Of a stretch of DNA of 64,000 bases, positions 55,801-64,000 are shown one piece after another (positions within the stretch are counted from its first letter, which is position 1; each line of letters starts with the position of its first letter). The notes under the pieces are model-generated. The model ran no database searches. It was not told the origin of the DNA and worked only from the letters and a program-made list of their open reading frames with translations. The stretch is from Verrucomicrobium spinosum DSM 4136 = JCM 18804. Lineage in GTDB: Bacteria > Verrucomicrobiota > Verrucomicrobiia > Verrucomicrobiales > Verrucomicrobiaceae. The position numbers were made by a program, and so were the translations under genes. The stretch covers positions 6,915,105 to 6,979,104 of the forward strand of contig NZ_ABIZ01000001.1 of the NCBI RefSeq assembly GCF_000172155.1. Direction: 5' to 3'.

Positions 55801-58800
55801 CAGGCTCACCTGCGCCAGCAGGCCATCCGCACGGTAGCCAAAGCCCCAGCTGCCCCCGGCACCACTCCCCAGAGGCGAGACATCCCCTCCCCGTGCCAGA
55901 CCGTTGCGACGTCCAGAGCCGTCATAAGTGTTGGCGAGGTGGGAGATCACCACTCCATCCAGCTTGGTCTTCTCGTACTCCAGGTGCCCCTGCCCGTCAT
56001 AGGCGCGCAGGATCTCCGTGACCCCGGCCGCTGTTGTTTCCTTGACATGGGTCACCTGCCCCCGCACATCATAGGCCAGCATCTCCCGCTTCACATAGGC
56101 CGGGCTCCCCACCGTGCCCACCGTCGTGGCCAGGATCCTCTGCCAGTCATCATACGTGCTGGTGTGTACCAGGCCACGAGGATCGGTGAACAGCTGGAGC
56201 ATCCCCTTCTCCTTGCCCGCCGTGTAGAACTGGTAGGTGTGGTAGCGTCGGCTCTGCACGCCCCCGCTGCCCTCCAGGTAGCTTTCCGTGGGGCGCCCTG
56301 CCGCATCCAGCGTCGCCACTTCCTTCAGCCCTTGAGGCATGAGCCGCTCCACCTTCTGCCCGCCCCCGCCCAGGTTCGTGTAAATATACTGCGTGGCAGC
56401 CCCGTCCGGCAGCAGCGTCAGAGCCACCCGGTTCATCCCGTCGTAGCTGGTCTTCGTGGTCTGGCCGGACTCGTCCGTGACCGCGGCGGCATTCCCCGCT
56501 GCATCATACTCCGTGCGGGCGTAGGTTCCGTCCGCATGCTTGACGAGGACCGTCCTTCCCGCCGTGTCTGTCCAGGTTGACTGGGTCAGCTGCTCCCCTC
56601 CTGAGCCCGTGGTGGCGGTCACCTGGTGGGAGTCCAGGCTGTAGGTCGAGGCAGACTGGGTGATGATCGCATTTGCCGCATTCCTCACGGTCACGCTCAC
56701 CTTCCTCCCCAGAGCATCGCAGACCGTTTCCGTGCTCTCTCCCAGGCTGCTCACCGCCTTGTTCTTCAGACCGGCGGCATCATAGGACACGGTGGTGGAT
56801 TGAGCGGCACTCGTGGCTCCAGAGGCTGGCAGCACGGTCGTCATGGCGCGATCCAGATTGTCGAACGTGCTCGTGGTCACATGTCCCACGAAGTTCGTCG
56901 AGCTTACTACATTTCCCCTGCGATCCGCCGTGGTCACCTCACTGCCCTGCGTTTGTCCGCTGGCATTTTTGAGCGTCTTCGTCGTGGTGCGGGTCGTGTC
57001 GTTGTAGGCATACTCGTGGTACTGGTGCTCACTCACGGGTTCCCGCTTGATCCTCCCGTCCAGGTAGTAGCGCCACTCCAGCACCGTCCCGTCCGGATTG
57101 ATCTGCCGCCTCGGCTTCGCATCAGAAGTGAAAAATTTCTGCGTGACCCCTCCGCGGGAATCCGTCTGCGTCACCTTCAGCAAGGCATCATCATAGGCCG
57201 TCGTCTCCCTGGCCAGCAAGGTGCCGCCATTCTGCCAGTCACCCTGGTAAGCCTCCGTGAGCGTCTTGCGACCAATGCCGTCGTAGCCTGCCTTCCCCGT
57301 ATGACCGCGGGGGTCCATGATCTTGATGAGATCGCCGAAGAGGTTGTAGAAGTACTTCGTGGTGGCGTACTGCTCCACACCTGGCACAGCCTCCACGCCC
57401 GTGCCGTCCGCCTTGGCCCGTGAGCGCCAGGCCACATGCTCCACCTTGCGCCCCGCGCCATCGTACCGGGTGTAGGTGTAGTCCTCCGGGTTGGTTCTTG
57501 AACCGTCCGTCCACTCCACCTCACCCGTCAGGTTGTAGTAGGTGTAGTTCCAGCCCAGCTGCGTGCCGGACTCGTTCAAATTCTCGATCCACAGGCGGCG
57601 GCCCATGTCATCATAGGCATAGCGGTTCACCTTCCTGGCCACCACACCCTCCATCACCCGCTCCTCCACCAGCTCGCCCCGGAGATTGTGGGAGTACTCG
57701 ATGACCACATCAGGGTAGTTTGTCTGATCCACCTGGCCGCTGTAGCCCGTTCTCCTGGTGATGAACCCGCGCGCATCCTGCTGATAGACCGTCACCGCCT
57801 CCTCTGCCGTGCCCTCCGCCATCTTCGTGGTGGACACCATGCCCTTGCAGAACGGCACCTGGGCTTGATTGGAGGGGTTGCTGAAGGCATCCTGATAGCT
57901 CGTGGTGGATGCGTTCAACACCGTGCCAGAGGCATCCTGGTTCTCCACCCGGGTCACTGCATAGGGCCGCGCCGCATCCTGGTAGTAGTAGCGGGTGCGC
58001 CTGCCCGTGGCCAGCCCCGTGGTGGGATGCGGATGGGTGATCAGCTCCGGCAGGTGCAGGCTGTTATAGGTGGCAGTCGTCACTGCCACATCCGTAAAGA
58101 CGCCATCACCGTCCAGGTCCCCTTTCACGCGGATCTCCGTCGCATCCCCGCCGCTGTTGTAGCTGAACTCCGTGCGCACCCCACCACGGTGTTGCAGCGA
58201 TTTCAAGCCCCCCGCAAACGCCCCCGGCACCCCGTTGGTCACATCCAGCGCCGTGTACCACTCCTGCTCCATCTTCGGATTGGTGCCCGCGCCCGTCGCG
58301 GCATTCGTCACCGTGCTCACCGGGTCAAAGACCTTGGTCAGCCGGTTGTTGGTGTAATAGTAGATCGTCTTGCGGTTGTACGCGTCCAGGATCTCCGTCC
58401 GGCCGGTGGTCATCCCGTTCGCATCCTCGCTGTTGAAGTAACTGTAGGTGGCATTGCGCACCGGCTCATAGGACTCGGCCGCAGGCAGGGCCTCGTTGTT
58501 TCCTCCGCTGTGCTTGCCCACCGTGGCCCTCTGCTGCACCACACGCCGCAGGTGTGAGGTCTTGCCGATCTTGTCGCTTCCGGCACCGATGACGTTCCCC
58601 TCCAGGTCCAGGTCACCCTGCACATAGAGCTGGTAGTCGCTCTCCACCGTCCGCCCCCCGGGGCGGATCTCCTTCTTGATCAGGTGGGTGGATGACCACG
58701 CCGTGTTGCTGGTGCTCCCCACCTTGCCCTGCTCATGGAGGTAGTCGTATCGAACCCACGAGTTGTCCGGCAGCGTCACCTCCACCAGGTCGCCGGAGCC

Positions 58801-61800
58801 GTCATACCGGTAGGAGATGCGCCGCCCGTCTCCCGTATAGATCTCCACGATGTGACCATACACATCGTACTTGAACCCGTAGTAGTTGCCATTGCTCGCC
58901 TGCACCCGCGCCAGCTCGCCGTAGGACGAATTCGACGTCGCCACATACCACGGATCCCCCGAAACCCCGTCGCCAAAAAACTTGAAATCGAGGTAGTTCC
59001 CCGCCGAGTCCGTCCACCGCTTCAGATACGGCCGTTCGCGGCTGATGGCAGGGCTGGCACCAAAGACGGGATAGCTCCGTTTCTCATAGACCCGCGTGCT
59101 CCCATCTGCCCCGTACAACGTGTACGTGACCACACCACCCGGGCTGGTGCGCAGGATCCGGTTCCGGAAGAGATTGCGTACAGATCCCAGCTCCAGCCCG
59201 TCACCGTTGGTGAGATGGGGGTTGTCCTGGGCGCGCACCGTCCATTCCTCCTGCGCCAGGTTCGCCGTGTTTCTGGCATACACGATCACCGAGCCATCCA
59301 GCTCGGCCACCTGCAGCTTGTCCGTACCATCCACCGGCACCATGTAGGGGAAGTAGGACATCTTCCATCCGTAGCCAAAGTGACCGTACGCGCGGGACTG
59401 GCTGCTGTAGTTGCGCCGGATCTGGAGCGGGATCGGGCCCGGCAGCGTCAGATCCAGCTCATCCGCATACAGCTCCCCGGTGATGGAGTTTACCGGATCC
59501 CCCACAAAGCCCCCGTACCCAGACGAGCCGTAGTAGTCACCAAAGGTGAGCGTGCTGCTCGTGTTGCCCAGCAGCATGCCGGTGCTCACGTTGCTCAGAA
59601 ACTGGCTGCCGAGCGAGCCCGATGGCGTGCTGTACACATCGTAATACCACGAACTGCTGCTGGAGAGGAAACCACCCGCCGAGCCCAGCAGGCTGGCCAC
59701 ACTGGATGTGGAGCTCATCGACCAGCTGTCTGAGAGAAACCCATAGCTCGGCGTGTAGGCAGGCTGTGGGGAAAAACTCAACGTGCCGCTGCTGGAGATG
59801 CTGATCGTGGAGCTGCCGAAACTCAGGCTGGACGATGAGTACGTGTTGGAGCCGCCGAACAGCCAGTTCGAAGCACCACCATTGATGCGCCCAATCAAGG
59901 CCCCCGCCTGGCTCTTGCCAATGATGAGTGCCCCCATGCCCTTCCACTGCCCGGCCGCTCCCGCCACCGGTCCGGGCGTGATGAAGACACGCGCCAGGTT
60001 CTTGTCCCAACCTGAAAAGGCCGCCTCCACGCTGGTCCACAGGCTGGGTGCCCAGTTCTGCAACGTCTTTGTCTGCGACTCGAAGGAGTAGGTCTTCGTC
60101 TTCTCCGTCACATAGTTGTCTGCTGTGAGCTCAACCACGTTGGTGTTCGCGTTCCCATCCTGCTGCACCCGGTGAATCAGATCCACCGTGGAGACAGCAT
60201 CACTGTCCTCCACCTTGATGTATTCTTTGATCGTGTGGTGCTCCAGGGCAGAGATCTCTGCGATGAACAGGTTCGTCATGAAGTCCGCCCCCGTGATCAT
60301 TCCTTGTCCGCCCGCATCTGGTCGCAGGTCCCCGTAGCCGGCCCATGCCGTGCGGCTGAAGTTCATATCCACCACCGGGTACACCAGATTGGGCCGCTTG
60401 GCCGCCTGGTTGGGCACTGTCACCATGATCGGGTCCCGTGTACCATTCAGCTCCGCCCCCAGCTGGGCAAACCCATGGGCGCGCATGGACACCGCATGCA
60501 CCTTGAACGTGTCCTTCAGCGTTTCAAACGAGCGTGACACCCGTTGGTAGTAGGACATGCCCATCAAGTAGGCCATCGTGCCCTGGATCAGGTCATAGTC
60601 CGGATTGATGCTGGAGTTCGCAGCCCGTTCCTGCTCATGCTTCCAGAACGGCTCCAGATGCACCTTCAGCATCCGGTCCGTCACCCTGCCCGTGTTCAGG
60701 CAGAAGGCATTCAGATCGCCCAGATTGAAATAAGAGGTCGTCGCGCTGCCAGCTTGCGCTGCCTGGTTGGGGCCGAAATCCAGGTTCGTGATGCCCGCGA
60801 AGTGGCTCCACCCGCCCAGCAGATTCTGATCCGCCACACCCACCGGACCCCCATAGTTGCGCTGGCGGTGGTAGGTGACCTTGAAGCTGAACTGGTCATC
60901 CACCGTGCTGACATGCTGCGTCGTCACCTGTTTCTTGCGCAGGTGCGCATCTGCCCCGTAGGTGTAGTTGCCCGTGCCGGAGTCCGGATTCTCCAGGTCG
61001 AAGGGCTGCATGGTGAAGGTCATGTCGTAGTGCCCGGCCTCGGCCCGGGGAGCAATGCTCACCACCGCCCGGCGGTTGTGCATGTCCATGATCCGGACCC
61101 CATTGATGACCGCCTTGTTCGTGGGGAACTGCACGCTGGCGATCTCAATATCCACCGTGTCAAACCTCGAACCGTCCGCACTCACGCGGTCGCTCTGCGT
61201 GTACGTCCCCGTCGTCGTGTTGAACTGCGTCGGCTGGGGGAACTCCTTCCACTGCACACGGTTGAACTTCCGGTTGCGGAAGCGCACGCCCAGGCTGTCC
61301 TTCGCCAGCCCCGGCCAGTTCTGTTGCAGGGACTTGTCCAGATCCTTCAGAAAGATGTTCCCCGGCGTGCGGTCCTCTGCATCCAGCGTCCAGAGCGCAT
61401 CACCGGCCCCCGCCTTCAGGTACTTGCGCACCCATTCACGGATGCTCTTCGTCCCGCTGGGCAGATACCCTTCCACAGCCAGGCCTTCCACCACCTCCGT
61501 GTCCTTCAGCCAGGGGAAGAGGTGCACCCACTTGTTCACCCCGTCCACATTCACATAGGCCGCCACCCACGGGTAGTTCACCCCGATGAGCTGCGGCACC
61601 GGCTGCGTCCCATCCGGCGTCTGCATGCCTTTGAGCCGCATGCGCAGCAGGTTGCTCAGGCGCTGGTCCAGCATCTTCACCGCATTGGGCGAGGAGCGCA
61701 CATAAGACGCGTGCACCCCCGCCTTGCGCAGCAGATACACCAGCAGCGCACACTGCTCATCCGGCGAGCCCTGCCCCTCCTGGAAGGTGGCCAGCGCACT

Positions 61801-63024
61801 GCGGTTGATCCCCCCCGCATTCACCGCCGCCTCATCGATGTCCCCGTTCTCATTGTAGCCCAGCGCATCCGTCAGGCCGATCTCATTGTGCACATAGTTC
61901 ACCAGCGCCATGGGGTTGTTTCCCATCTCCGTGACGAAGCGGTCCAGGATGGTGTGCCCCTGCAGCTCCGGCGCCTGGCTGAGCTGCGTGTACGTGCTGC
62001 CCGCGGGCGCGGCGAACTGGTGCTCGAACCGCGGCGTCAGCGCCTGGATCTCCTCCGCCGTCTTCCCGTGGTACGTGGGCGGCGCAGGCTCCCCCTGGAA
62101 GTGGGGCGTCTTCACCAGCGTGGTGCCCCAGGGCGGGGCGGACTCGAAGTTCAAGGCATAACCCACCACGAACGTCCCGCTCGTGCCCGGCTGGGCCGGA
62201 TCACTCACCGCCAGCCAGTGGGCGTTGCTGCCCACCATCGTGTTCCCCACCGCCGCCACAGAGAAGTAGTACTCCTCCGCACCCGGCAGCGCCCGGTGCG
62301 TGATGATGAACGGCGCGGAGTAGCCCGCGCCAAACATGCCGTCCGGCCCCGCCTCCAGCGCCAGCTGCACCGTTGTTTCCAGAACCTGCACCCCGCCCAC
62401 CGTGGTCACAAAGGTCTTCTGAAATCCGTTGTCACCAAACTGCTTCCACTCCGCCGCCGAGTTCGTGGCCGAGGCCCCCTTCCAGTGCGGGATGTCCAGC
62501 GCCTGCACCTGCACCGGCACCACGTTCCCCTGCTGGGCAAAGTCCGACCTCCGGTACACGCGGATGCTCATCTCATCCGGCACATCTGTCGCCGCAGACT
62601 GCCCCCCCGTGTGCAGGGCAAAGCGGCTGCTCTGGCCAATGTACAGCGGCGTCCCGCCCGACTCACTGCCGAAGCCCGCGATCGGGTTCTGCACCTCCAG
62701 CGGGTAGGTCACCGTGCCGCTGTTGTTCTGGATGAGGAAGCTGGACTGCCCCGCGATCTTGAAGAACCACGGGTAGGCACCGTAGTCCAGCCCGGAGGCC
62801 CACGGCGCAATGCCCGTGGGGGAGAGCTGCACCCCCTTCTGGAAATCCAGCGGAATCACAAACGCCTGGTACGTGGGGTCATCCCCCGCCCCGTAGGAAA
62901 ACCTGCCCGTGCGCGGCTGGGGGCCGGACGGGGCCTGGGCGGAGGCCGGAGTCAACCATGAGCTCACAGCCATCACGGCCGTGGCCAGGCACAAAAAGAC
63001 CCGGGGAGTGCTCTTCGTCATCAT
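52837..63024 (-). CDS. Giant secreted Rhs/YD polymorphic toxin, Hint plus GIY-YIG-like tip
   Basis: A 3395-residue protein. An N-terminal Sec signal peptide (VFLCLATAVMAVSSWLTPASA) is followed by a transglutaminase-like domain (about 385-520; DEQCALLVYLLRKAGVHASY, VHLFPW). An Rhs entry domain (about 1170-1240, GDPVNSITGELYADELDL) leads to a long YD-repeat shell, and the Rhs core closes it (about 2881-2928, GARYYEPASGRFLSTDPMG...LYDYAGGDPINFVDPEG). A Hint pretoxin-processing domain (about 3120-3265) begins CFAPGTPVLMGDGS and ends VPVLVHNT. The last roughly 130 residues (YIIYQAPI, IYTGRA, DYRFAGGHHRG, RGAEQIWYD) resemble a GIY-YIG-like nuclease. By family knowledge the YD shell encloses the toxin and Hint releases it. 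Export by Sec makes it WapA-like rather than T6SS-delivered. Confidence 0.9.
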   Translation of the reverse strand: MMTKSTPRVFLCLATAVMAVSSWLTPASAQAPSGPQPRTGRFSYGAGDDPTYQAFVIPLDFQKGVQLSPTGIAPWASGLDYGAYPWFFKIAGQSSFLIQNNSGTVTYPLEVQNPIAGFGSESGGTPLYIGQSSRFALHTGGQSAATDVPDEMSIRVYRRSDFAQQGNVVPVQVQALDIPHWKGASATNSAAEWKQFGDNGFQKTFVTTVGGVQVLETTVQLALEAGPDGMFGAGYSAPFIITHRALPGAEEYYFSVAAVGNTMVGSNAHWLAVSDPAQPGTSGTFVVGYALNFESAPPWGTTLVKTPHFQGEPAPPTYHGKTAEEIQALTPRFEHQFAAPAGSTYTQLSQAPELQGHTILDRFVTEMGNNPMALVNYVHNEIGLTDALGYNENGDIDEAAVNAGGINRSALATFQEGQGSPDEQCALLVYLLRKAGVHASYVRSSPNAVKMLDQRLSNLLRMRLKGMQTPDGTQPVPQLIGVNYPWVAAYVNVDGVNKWVHLFPWLKDTEVVEGLAVEGYLPSGTKSIREWVRKYLKAGAGDALWTLDAEDRTPGNIFLKDLDKSLQQNWPGLAKDSLGVRFRNRKFNRVQWKEFPQPTQFNTTTGTYTQSDRVSADGSRFDTVDIEIASVQFPTNKAVINGVRIMDMHNRRAVVSIAPRAEAGHYDMTFTMQPFDLENPDSGTGNYTYGADAHLRKKQVTTQHVSTVDDQFSFKVTYHRQRNYGGPVGVADQNLLGGWSHFAGITNLDFGPNQAAQAGSATTSYFNLGDLNAFCLNTGRVTDRMLKVHLEPFWKHEQERAANSSINPDYDLIQGTMAYLMGMSYYQRVSRSFETLKDTFKVHAVSMRAHGFAQLGAELNGTRDPIMVTVPNQAAKRPNLVYPVVDMNFSRTAWAGYGDLRPDAGGQGMITGADFMTNLFIAEISALEHHTIKEYIKVEDSDAVSTVDLIHRVQQDGNANTNVVELTADNYVTEKTKTYSFESQTKTLQNWAPSLWTSVEAAFSGWDKNLARVFITPGPVAGAAGQWKGMGALIIGKSQAGALIGRINGGASNWLFGGSNTYSSSSLSFGSSTISISSSGTLSFSPQPAYTPSYGFLSDSWSMSSTSSVASLLGSAGGFLSSSSSWYYDVYSTPSGSLGSQFLSNVSTGMLLGNTSSTLTFGDYYGSSGYGGFVGDPVNSITGELYADELDLTLPGPIPLQIRRNYSSQSRAYGHFGYGWKMSYFPYMVPVDGTDKLQVAELDGSVIVYARNTANLAQEEWTVRAQDNPHLTNGDGLELGSVRNLFRNRILRTSPGGVVTYTLYGADGSTRVYEKRSYPVFGASPAISRERPYLKRWTDSAGNYLDFKFFGDGVSGDPWYVATSNSSYGELARVQASNGNYYGFKYDVYGHIVEIYTGDGRRISYRYDGSGDLVEVTLPDNSWVRYDYLHEQGKVGSTSNTAWSSTHLIKKEIRPGGRTVESDYQLYVQGDLDLEGNVIGAGSDKIGKTSHLRRVVQQRATVGKHSGGNNEALPAAESYEPVRNATYSYFNSEDANGMTTGRTEILDAYNRKTIYYYTNNRLTKVFDPVSTVTNAATGAGTNPKMEQEWYTALDVTNGVPGAFAGGLKSLQHRGGVRTEFSYNSGGDATEIRVKGDLDGDGVFTDVAVTTATYNSLHLPELITHPHPTTGLATGRRTRYYYQDAARPYAVTRVENQDASGTVLNASTTSYQDAFSNPSNQAQVPFCKGMVSTTKMAEGTAEEAVTVYQQDARGFITRRTGYSGQVDQTNYPDVVIEYSHNLRGELVEERVMEGVVARKVNRYAYDDMGRRLWIENLNESGTQLGWNYTYYNLTGEVEWTDGSRTNPEDYTYTRYDGAGRKVEHVAWRSRAKADGTGVEAVPGVEQYATTKYFYNLFGDLIKIMDPRGHTGKAGYDGIGRKTLTEAYQGDWQNGGTLLARETTAYDDALLKVTQTDSRGGVTQKFFTSDAKPRRQINPDGTVLEWRYYLDGRIKREPVSEHQYHEYAYNDTTRTTTKTLKNASGQTQGSEVTTADRRGNVVSSTNFVGHVTTSTFDNLDRAMTTVLPASGATSAAQSTTVSYDAAGLKNKAVSSLGESTETVCDALGRKVSVTVRNAANAIITQSASTYSLDSHQVTATTGSGGEQLTQSTWTDTAGRTVLVKHADGTYARTEYDAAGNAAAVTDESGQTTKTSYDGMNRVALTLLPDGAATQYIYTNLGGGGQKVERLMPQGLKEVATLDAAGRPTESYLEGSGGVQSRRYHTYQFYTAGKEKGMLQLFTDPRGLVHTSTYDDWQRILATTVGTVGSPAYVKREMLAYDVRGQVTHVKETTAAGVTEILRAYDGQGHLEYEKTKLDGVVISHLANTYDGSGRRNGLARGGDVSPLGSGAGGSWGFGYRADGLLAQVSLGGGTFNYTYGDSGLLKTRSNPFRTYTVPGSGGRDNRGRVLAAQTRLTGRSVDVVAEAISWTSDSRQASYAATRLTANDGTGTATWQDARNYQYSAQRRQLISESWVPGDGQSARTQLHEHDYGQPGGLGIYTGRETPAPSGSTGSQLFLVNDAAMEGGAGINALGRVTREVSGFETLGLTAQGTAKGAKNVELVVNTKSELSEVQHPAATRFTSGAWSRQLWMPAGGYNLLAKGNHPSGQFSAQANATFNLGVRHFGVENLFDDDGNVTHRHIAGGFAQNGRSQSLTWDGFGRLVKVVQEEYGGFGYEWTAVYDGFGRRLQTKYVPKRGNLYQTAEQVIERSWYDPLVEFLEVGIEITRGSGGAAVTERWWKVHGPDLSGGYGGLVGMGGLEALVNEANAQAVGTVDDAYGHIVGFARATTLSAAAGGTLAFEWNDARFGGYGPLSGSWSPSLPDGLSVWRAFGWRGKRQDVTGFYHMGARYYEPASGRFLSTDPMGHEASMSLYDYAGGDPINFVDPEGRSAINIWSSPVLGTSYGIYSESWNSGSSSFGSGQSAVPPAVQPKTGFLSGLWGGTKDLAVGFWEGAENIGHTLGYAAVNIFDNDLAEELYGTGYHRMAGFTSEVGYQLTSIYDNDLANDIYGSTRNGFADTIANYGLDLYEGNRNVGSDLQFILKEASGGQDASWDYRAGYVIPAIVSAIVERKMSTGGGLPGYCFAPGTPVLMGDGSTRPVETIREGDWIMADDPEDERAAAPQRVLALHKNWSDHLYEVRVDNDRDGLPDGALKATGGHPFWTKNRGWIKVCNLQPNDILADASGGDSRVLDTKVEERISATYNLSVANIHTFFVMAGKVPVLVHNTNPGPRTYIIYQAPIQGTNQIYTGRASMPGLVSGTDVLDYRFAGGHHRGIDFSSATVVSHVQSLQGTGSVEYQAIRGAEQIWYDRAVLNEHAARQIAPISASNVMRDDYLRAAQTLNQSGSLDLPCPRR

Positions 63025-63086
63025 TGCAGCAGAGGGGTGAAGAAAGGTTCTATGAAACCTGAGTGAAAGGGTGTGTCAGCCTCGTC

Positions 63087-63605
63087 TTACCGGGCCGGGA
63101 CGGGGTTGGCGGTTTCCGCGGCCTTGCGCACGCGCAGCATCTCCGCCATGGCCTGGTGCCGGGCCTCCAGCCGCATCGGCGCCGTCTGGGGCCCCTCCGC
63201 AGGCTGCGGCTGCCTCTGCAGCTTCTGGTCCGTGGCAGACTCCACCGTCAGCAGGCTGCCGTTTTCCCCCGGCGCCTTGGAGAGCGTCAGCCCGCCCTCC
63301 CCCGACACCGTAAGTGGCTGCGCTGGAGCCGGCATCGCTGCCGCAGCCGCAGCAGGATTGGCCGCAGGCTCCGGTGCCACCGCCAGCGGGCGCAGATCCT
63401 TCGTCTCCGGCAGGGCAGGGTGCTCGATGATCTCGATCCCGTCGGCGGACACCTTCTTCTTCACCGGCGCAGGCGCAGACACCTCGCTCGTGGCCGGCGG
63501 CGGCGCCCCCTCCCTGGAGCAGGAGCCCAGCCCCCAGACCGCGGCGCAGAGGAGGCTGAGGGTGAGGAGCGCGCCGGGAGTTCTAGTTGTGCACAACAGT
63601 TTCAT
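63087..63605 (-). CDS. Small lipoprotein upstream of the Rhs toxin
   Basis: A 172-residue protein with a clear lipoprotein signal (LLTLSLLCAAVWGLGSCSRE, Cys about residue 29). The rest is proline/alanine-rich (PEPAANPAAAAAAMPAPAQP) with an arginine/glutamate-rich C-terminus (LRVRKAAETANPVPAR). The fold is unknown. It lies 62 bases upstream of the Rhs gene on the same strand, so it may assist its export or surface attachment, as an inference from position. Confidence 0.75.
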   Translation of the reverse strand: MKLLCTTRTPGALLTLSLLCAAVWGLGSCSREGAPPPATSEVSAPAPVKKKVSADGIEIIEHPALPETKDLRPLAVAPEPAANPAAAAAAMPAPAQPLTVSGEGGLTLSKAPGENGSLLTVESATDQKLQRQPQPAEGPQTAPMRLEARHQAMAEMLRVRKAAETANPVPAR

Positions 63606-63672
63606 AAAGGAGGTCCGGTTGGGAGAGTTTCAGGAAAGAATAGAAGCAAAGGTTCGCCACGGAAGGCGGCGG

Positions 63673-64000
63673 TCAGAGCGTCACCCCGCTGCCGGGAGAG
63701 GTGATCTGCACATTCATCTGGCCCACGCTGGGATCATGCGGGTTGCCGTCCAGCTTGTTGGCGATCGAGTCCCCGTCGATGTCGCCGTTCGGATCCAGGT
63801 CCCAGGATCCGGGGTTGATCGCGTAGCTCTGGCCGGAGAGCGCCCGTTGGTACTCCTCCAGTGCTGTGTAGCCGTCGCCATCCAGGTCAGAGAGTGAATC
63901 CAGCCCGTCCGCAGGGTTCAGCCCATGGGCCAGCTCCCACGTGTCATCGATGCCGTCCTGGTCCGCGTCATTGGAGGCCGTGGCCCCCGTCACATCCACC
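63673..64000 (-). CDS. Calcium-binding repeat protein, C-terminal part
   Basis: The 3' end of a gene whose start lies beyond the window edge. The visible residues hold thrombospondin-type-3/dockerin-like calcium loops (DADQDGIDDTWELAHGLNP, LSDLDGDGYTALEEY, DPNGDIDGDSIANKLDGNP) and end in QMNVQITSPGSGVTL. Such repeats are typical of exported proteins. It is upstream of the lipoprotein and Rhs genes, on the same strand, and might form an export or surface locus with them. Confidence 0.8.
   Translation of the reverse strand, partial: VDVTGATASNDADQDGIDDTWELAHGLNPADGLDSLSDLDGDGYTALEEYQRALSGQSYAINPGSWDLDPNGDIDGDSIANKLDGNPHDPSVGQMNVQITSPGSGVTL

Noticed and set aside
54565-62961. Long plus-strand frames (671, 289, 332 and 805 codons) across the Rhs gene
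   Set aside because: All are Arg/His/Pro-rich mirror frames of the YD-repeat coding strand and contain no recognisable domain.

Overview
The window looks like chromosomal DNA from a GC-rich Gram-negative bacterium, most plausibly a member of the Verrucomicrobiota. This is inferred from style, not from a marker gene: very large secreted Rhs/YD proteins, a thrombospondin-3-like calcium-binding secreted protein, lipoproteins, dense hairpin repeats, and start codons preceded by pyrimidine tracts rather than Shine-Dalgarno sequences. I saw no rRNA, tRNA or CRISPR array.

Layout. (1) 1-6.5 kb: ordinary genes (sppA with a CPBP membrane protease; a GNAT acetyltransferase) followed by worn accessory DNA with an IS4-type transposase remnant, 196-bp direct repeats, perfect inverted repeats and small hypothetical or frameshifted genes. 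(2) 6.5-35.8 kb: a dense island of signal-transduction/immune-like proteins on the + strand: an LRR-Roc-COR-TIR (Roco) protein and its decayed duplicate, two tandem DUF4062-STAND-TM-WD40 giants, an NB-ARC-TPR protein, a SLOG-like protein with six membrane helices, a STING-like effector with an NDT/TIR-like N-terminal domain, and a translationally coupled DUF4062-TM-TPR protein. A two-gene lipoprotein operon lies on the opposite strand. (3) 37-47.8 kb: a tight six-gene operon encoding TIR protein, two large proline-rich proteins (one possibly SPFH-like), a TerY-like vWA protein, a PP2C phosphatase with a membrane anchor, and a tail-anchored protein kinase. (4) 48.3-64 kb, minus strand: a 3395-residue secreted Rhs polymorphic toxin with a Hint domain and a GIY-YIG-like tip, followed by a partly duplicated cassette of small genes that are candidate immunity proteins. 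Upstream of it are a lipoprotein and a calcium-binding secreted protein cut by the window edge.

How it may work together. Regions 2 and 3 repeatedly pair a Rossmann-like sensor or effector domain (TIR, DUF4062, SLOG, NDT-like) with a switch (Roc GTPase, STAND NTPase, STING) and a repeat scaffold (LRR, WD40, TPR). This is the pattern of NTP- or nucleotide-controlled conflict systems. No CD-NTase was recognised, so the STING protein appears to lack a local cyclase. The TIR/vWA/PP2C/kinase operon resembles the TerY-P phosphorylation triad joined to a TIR effector and two uncharacterised large proteins. It is the best candidate for an undescribed system, with the STING pair second. Several island genes are preceded by 8-bp CAC-pyrimidine tandem repeats, and TIR or Roco debris shows that the island has been shaped by duplication and deletion.
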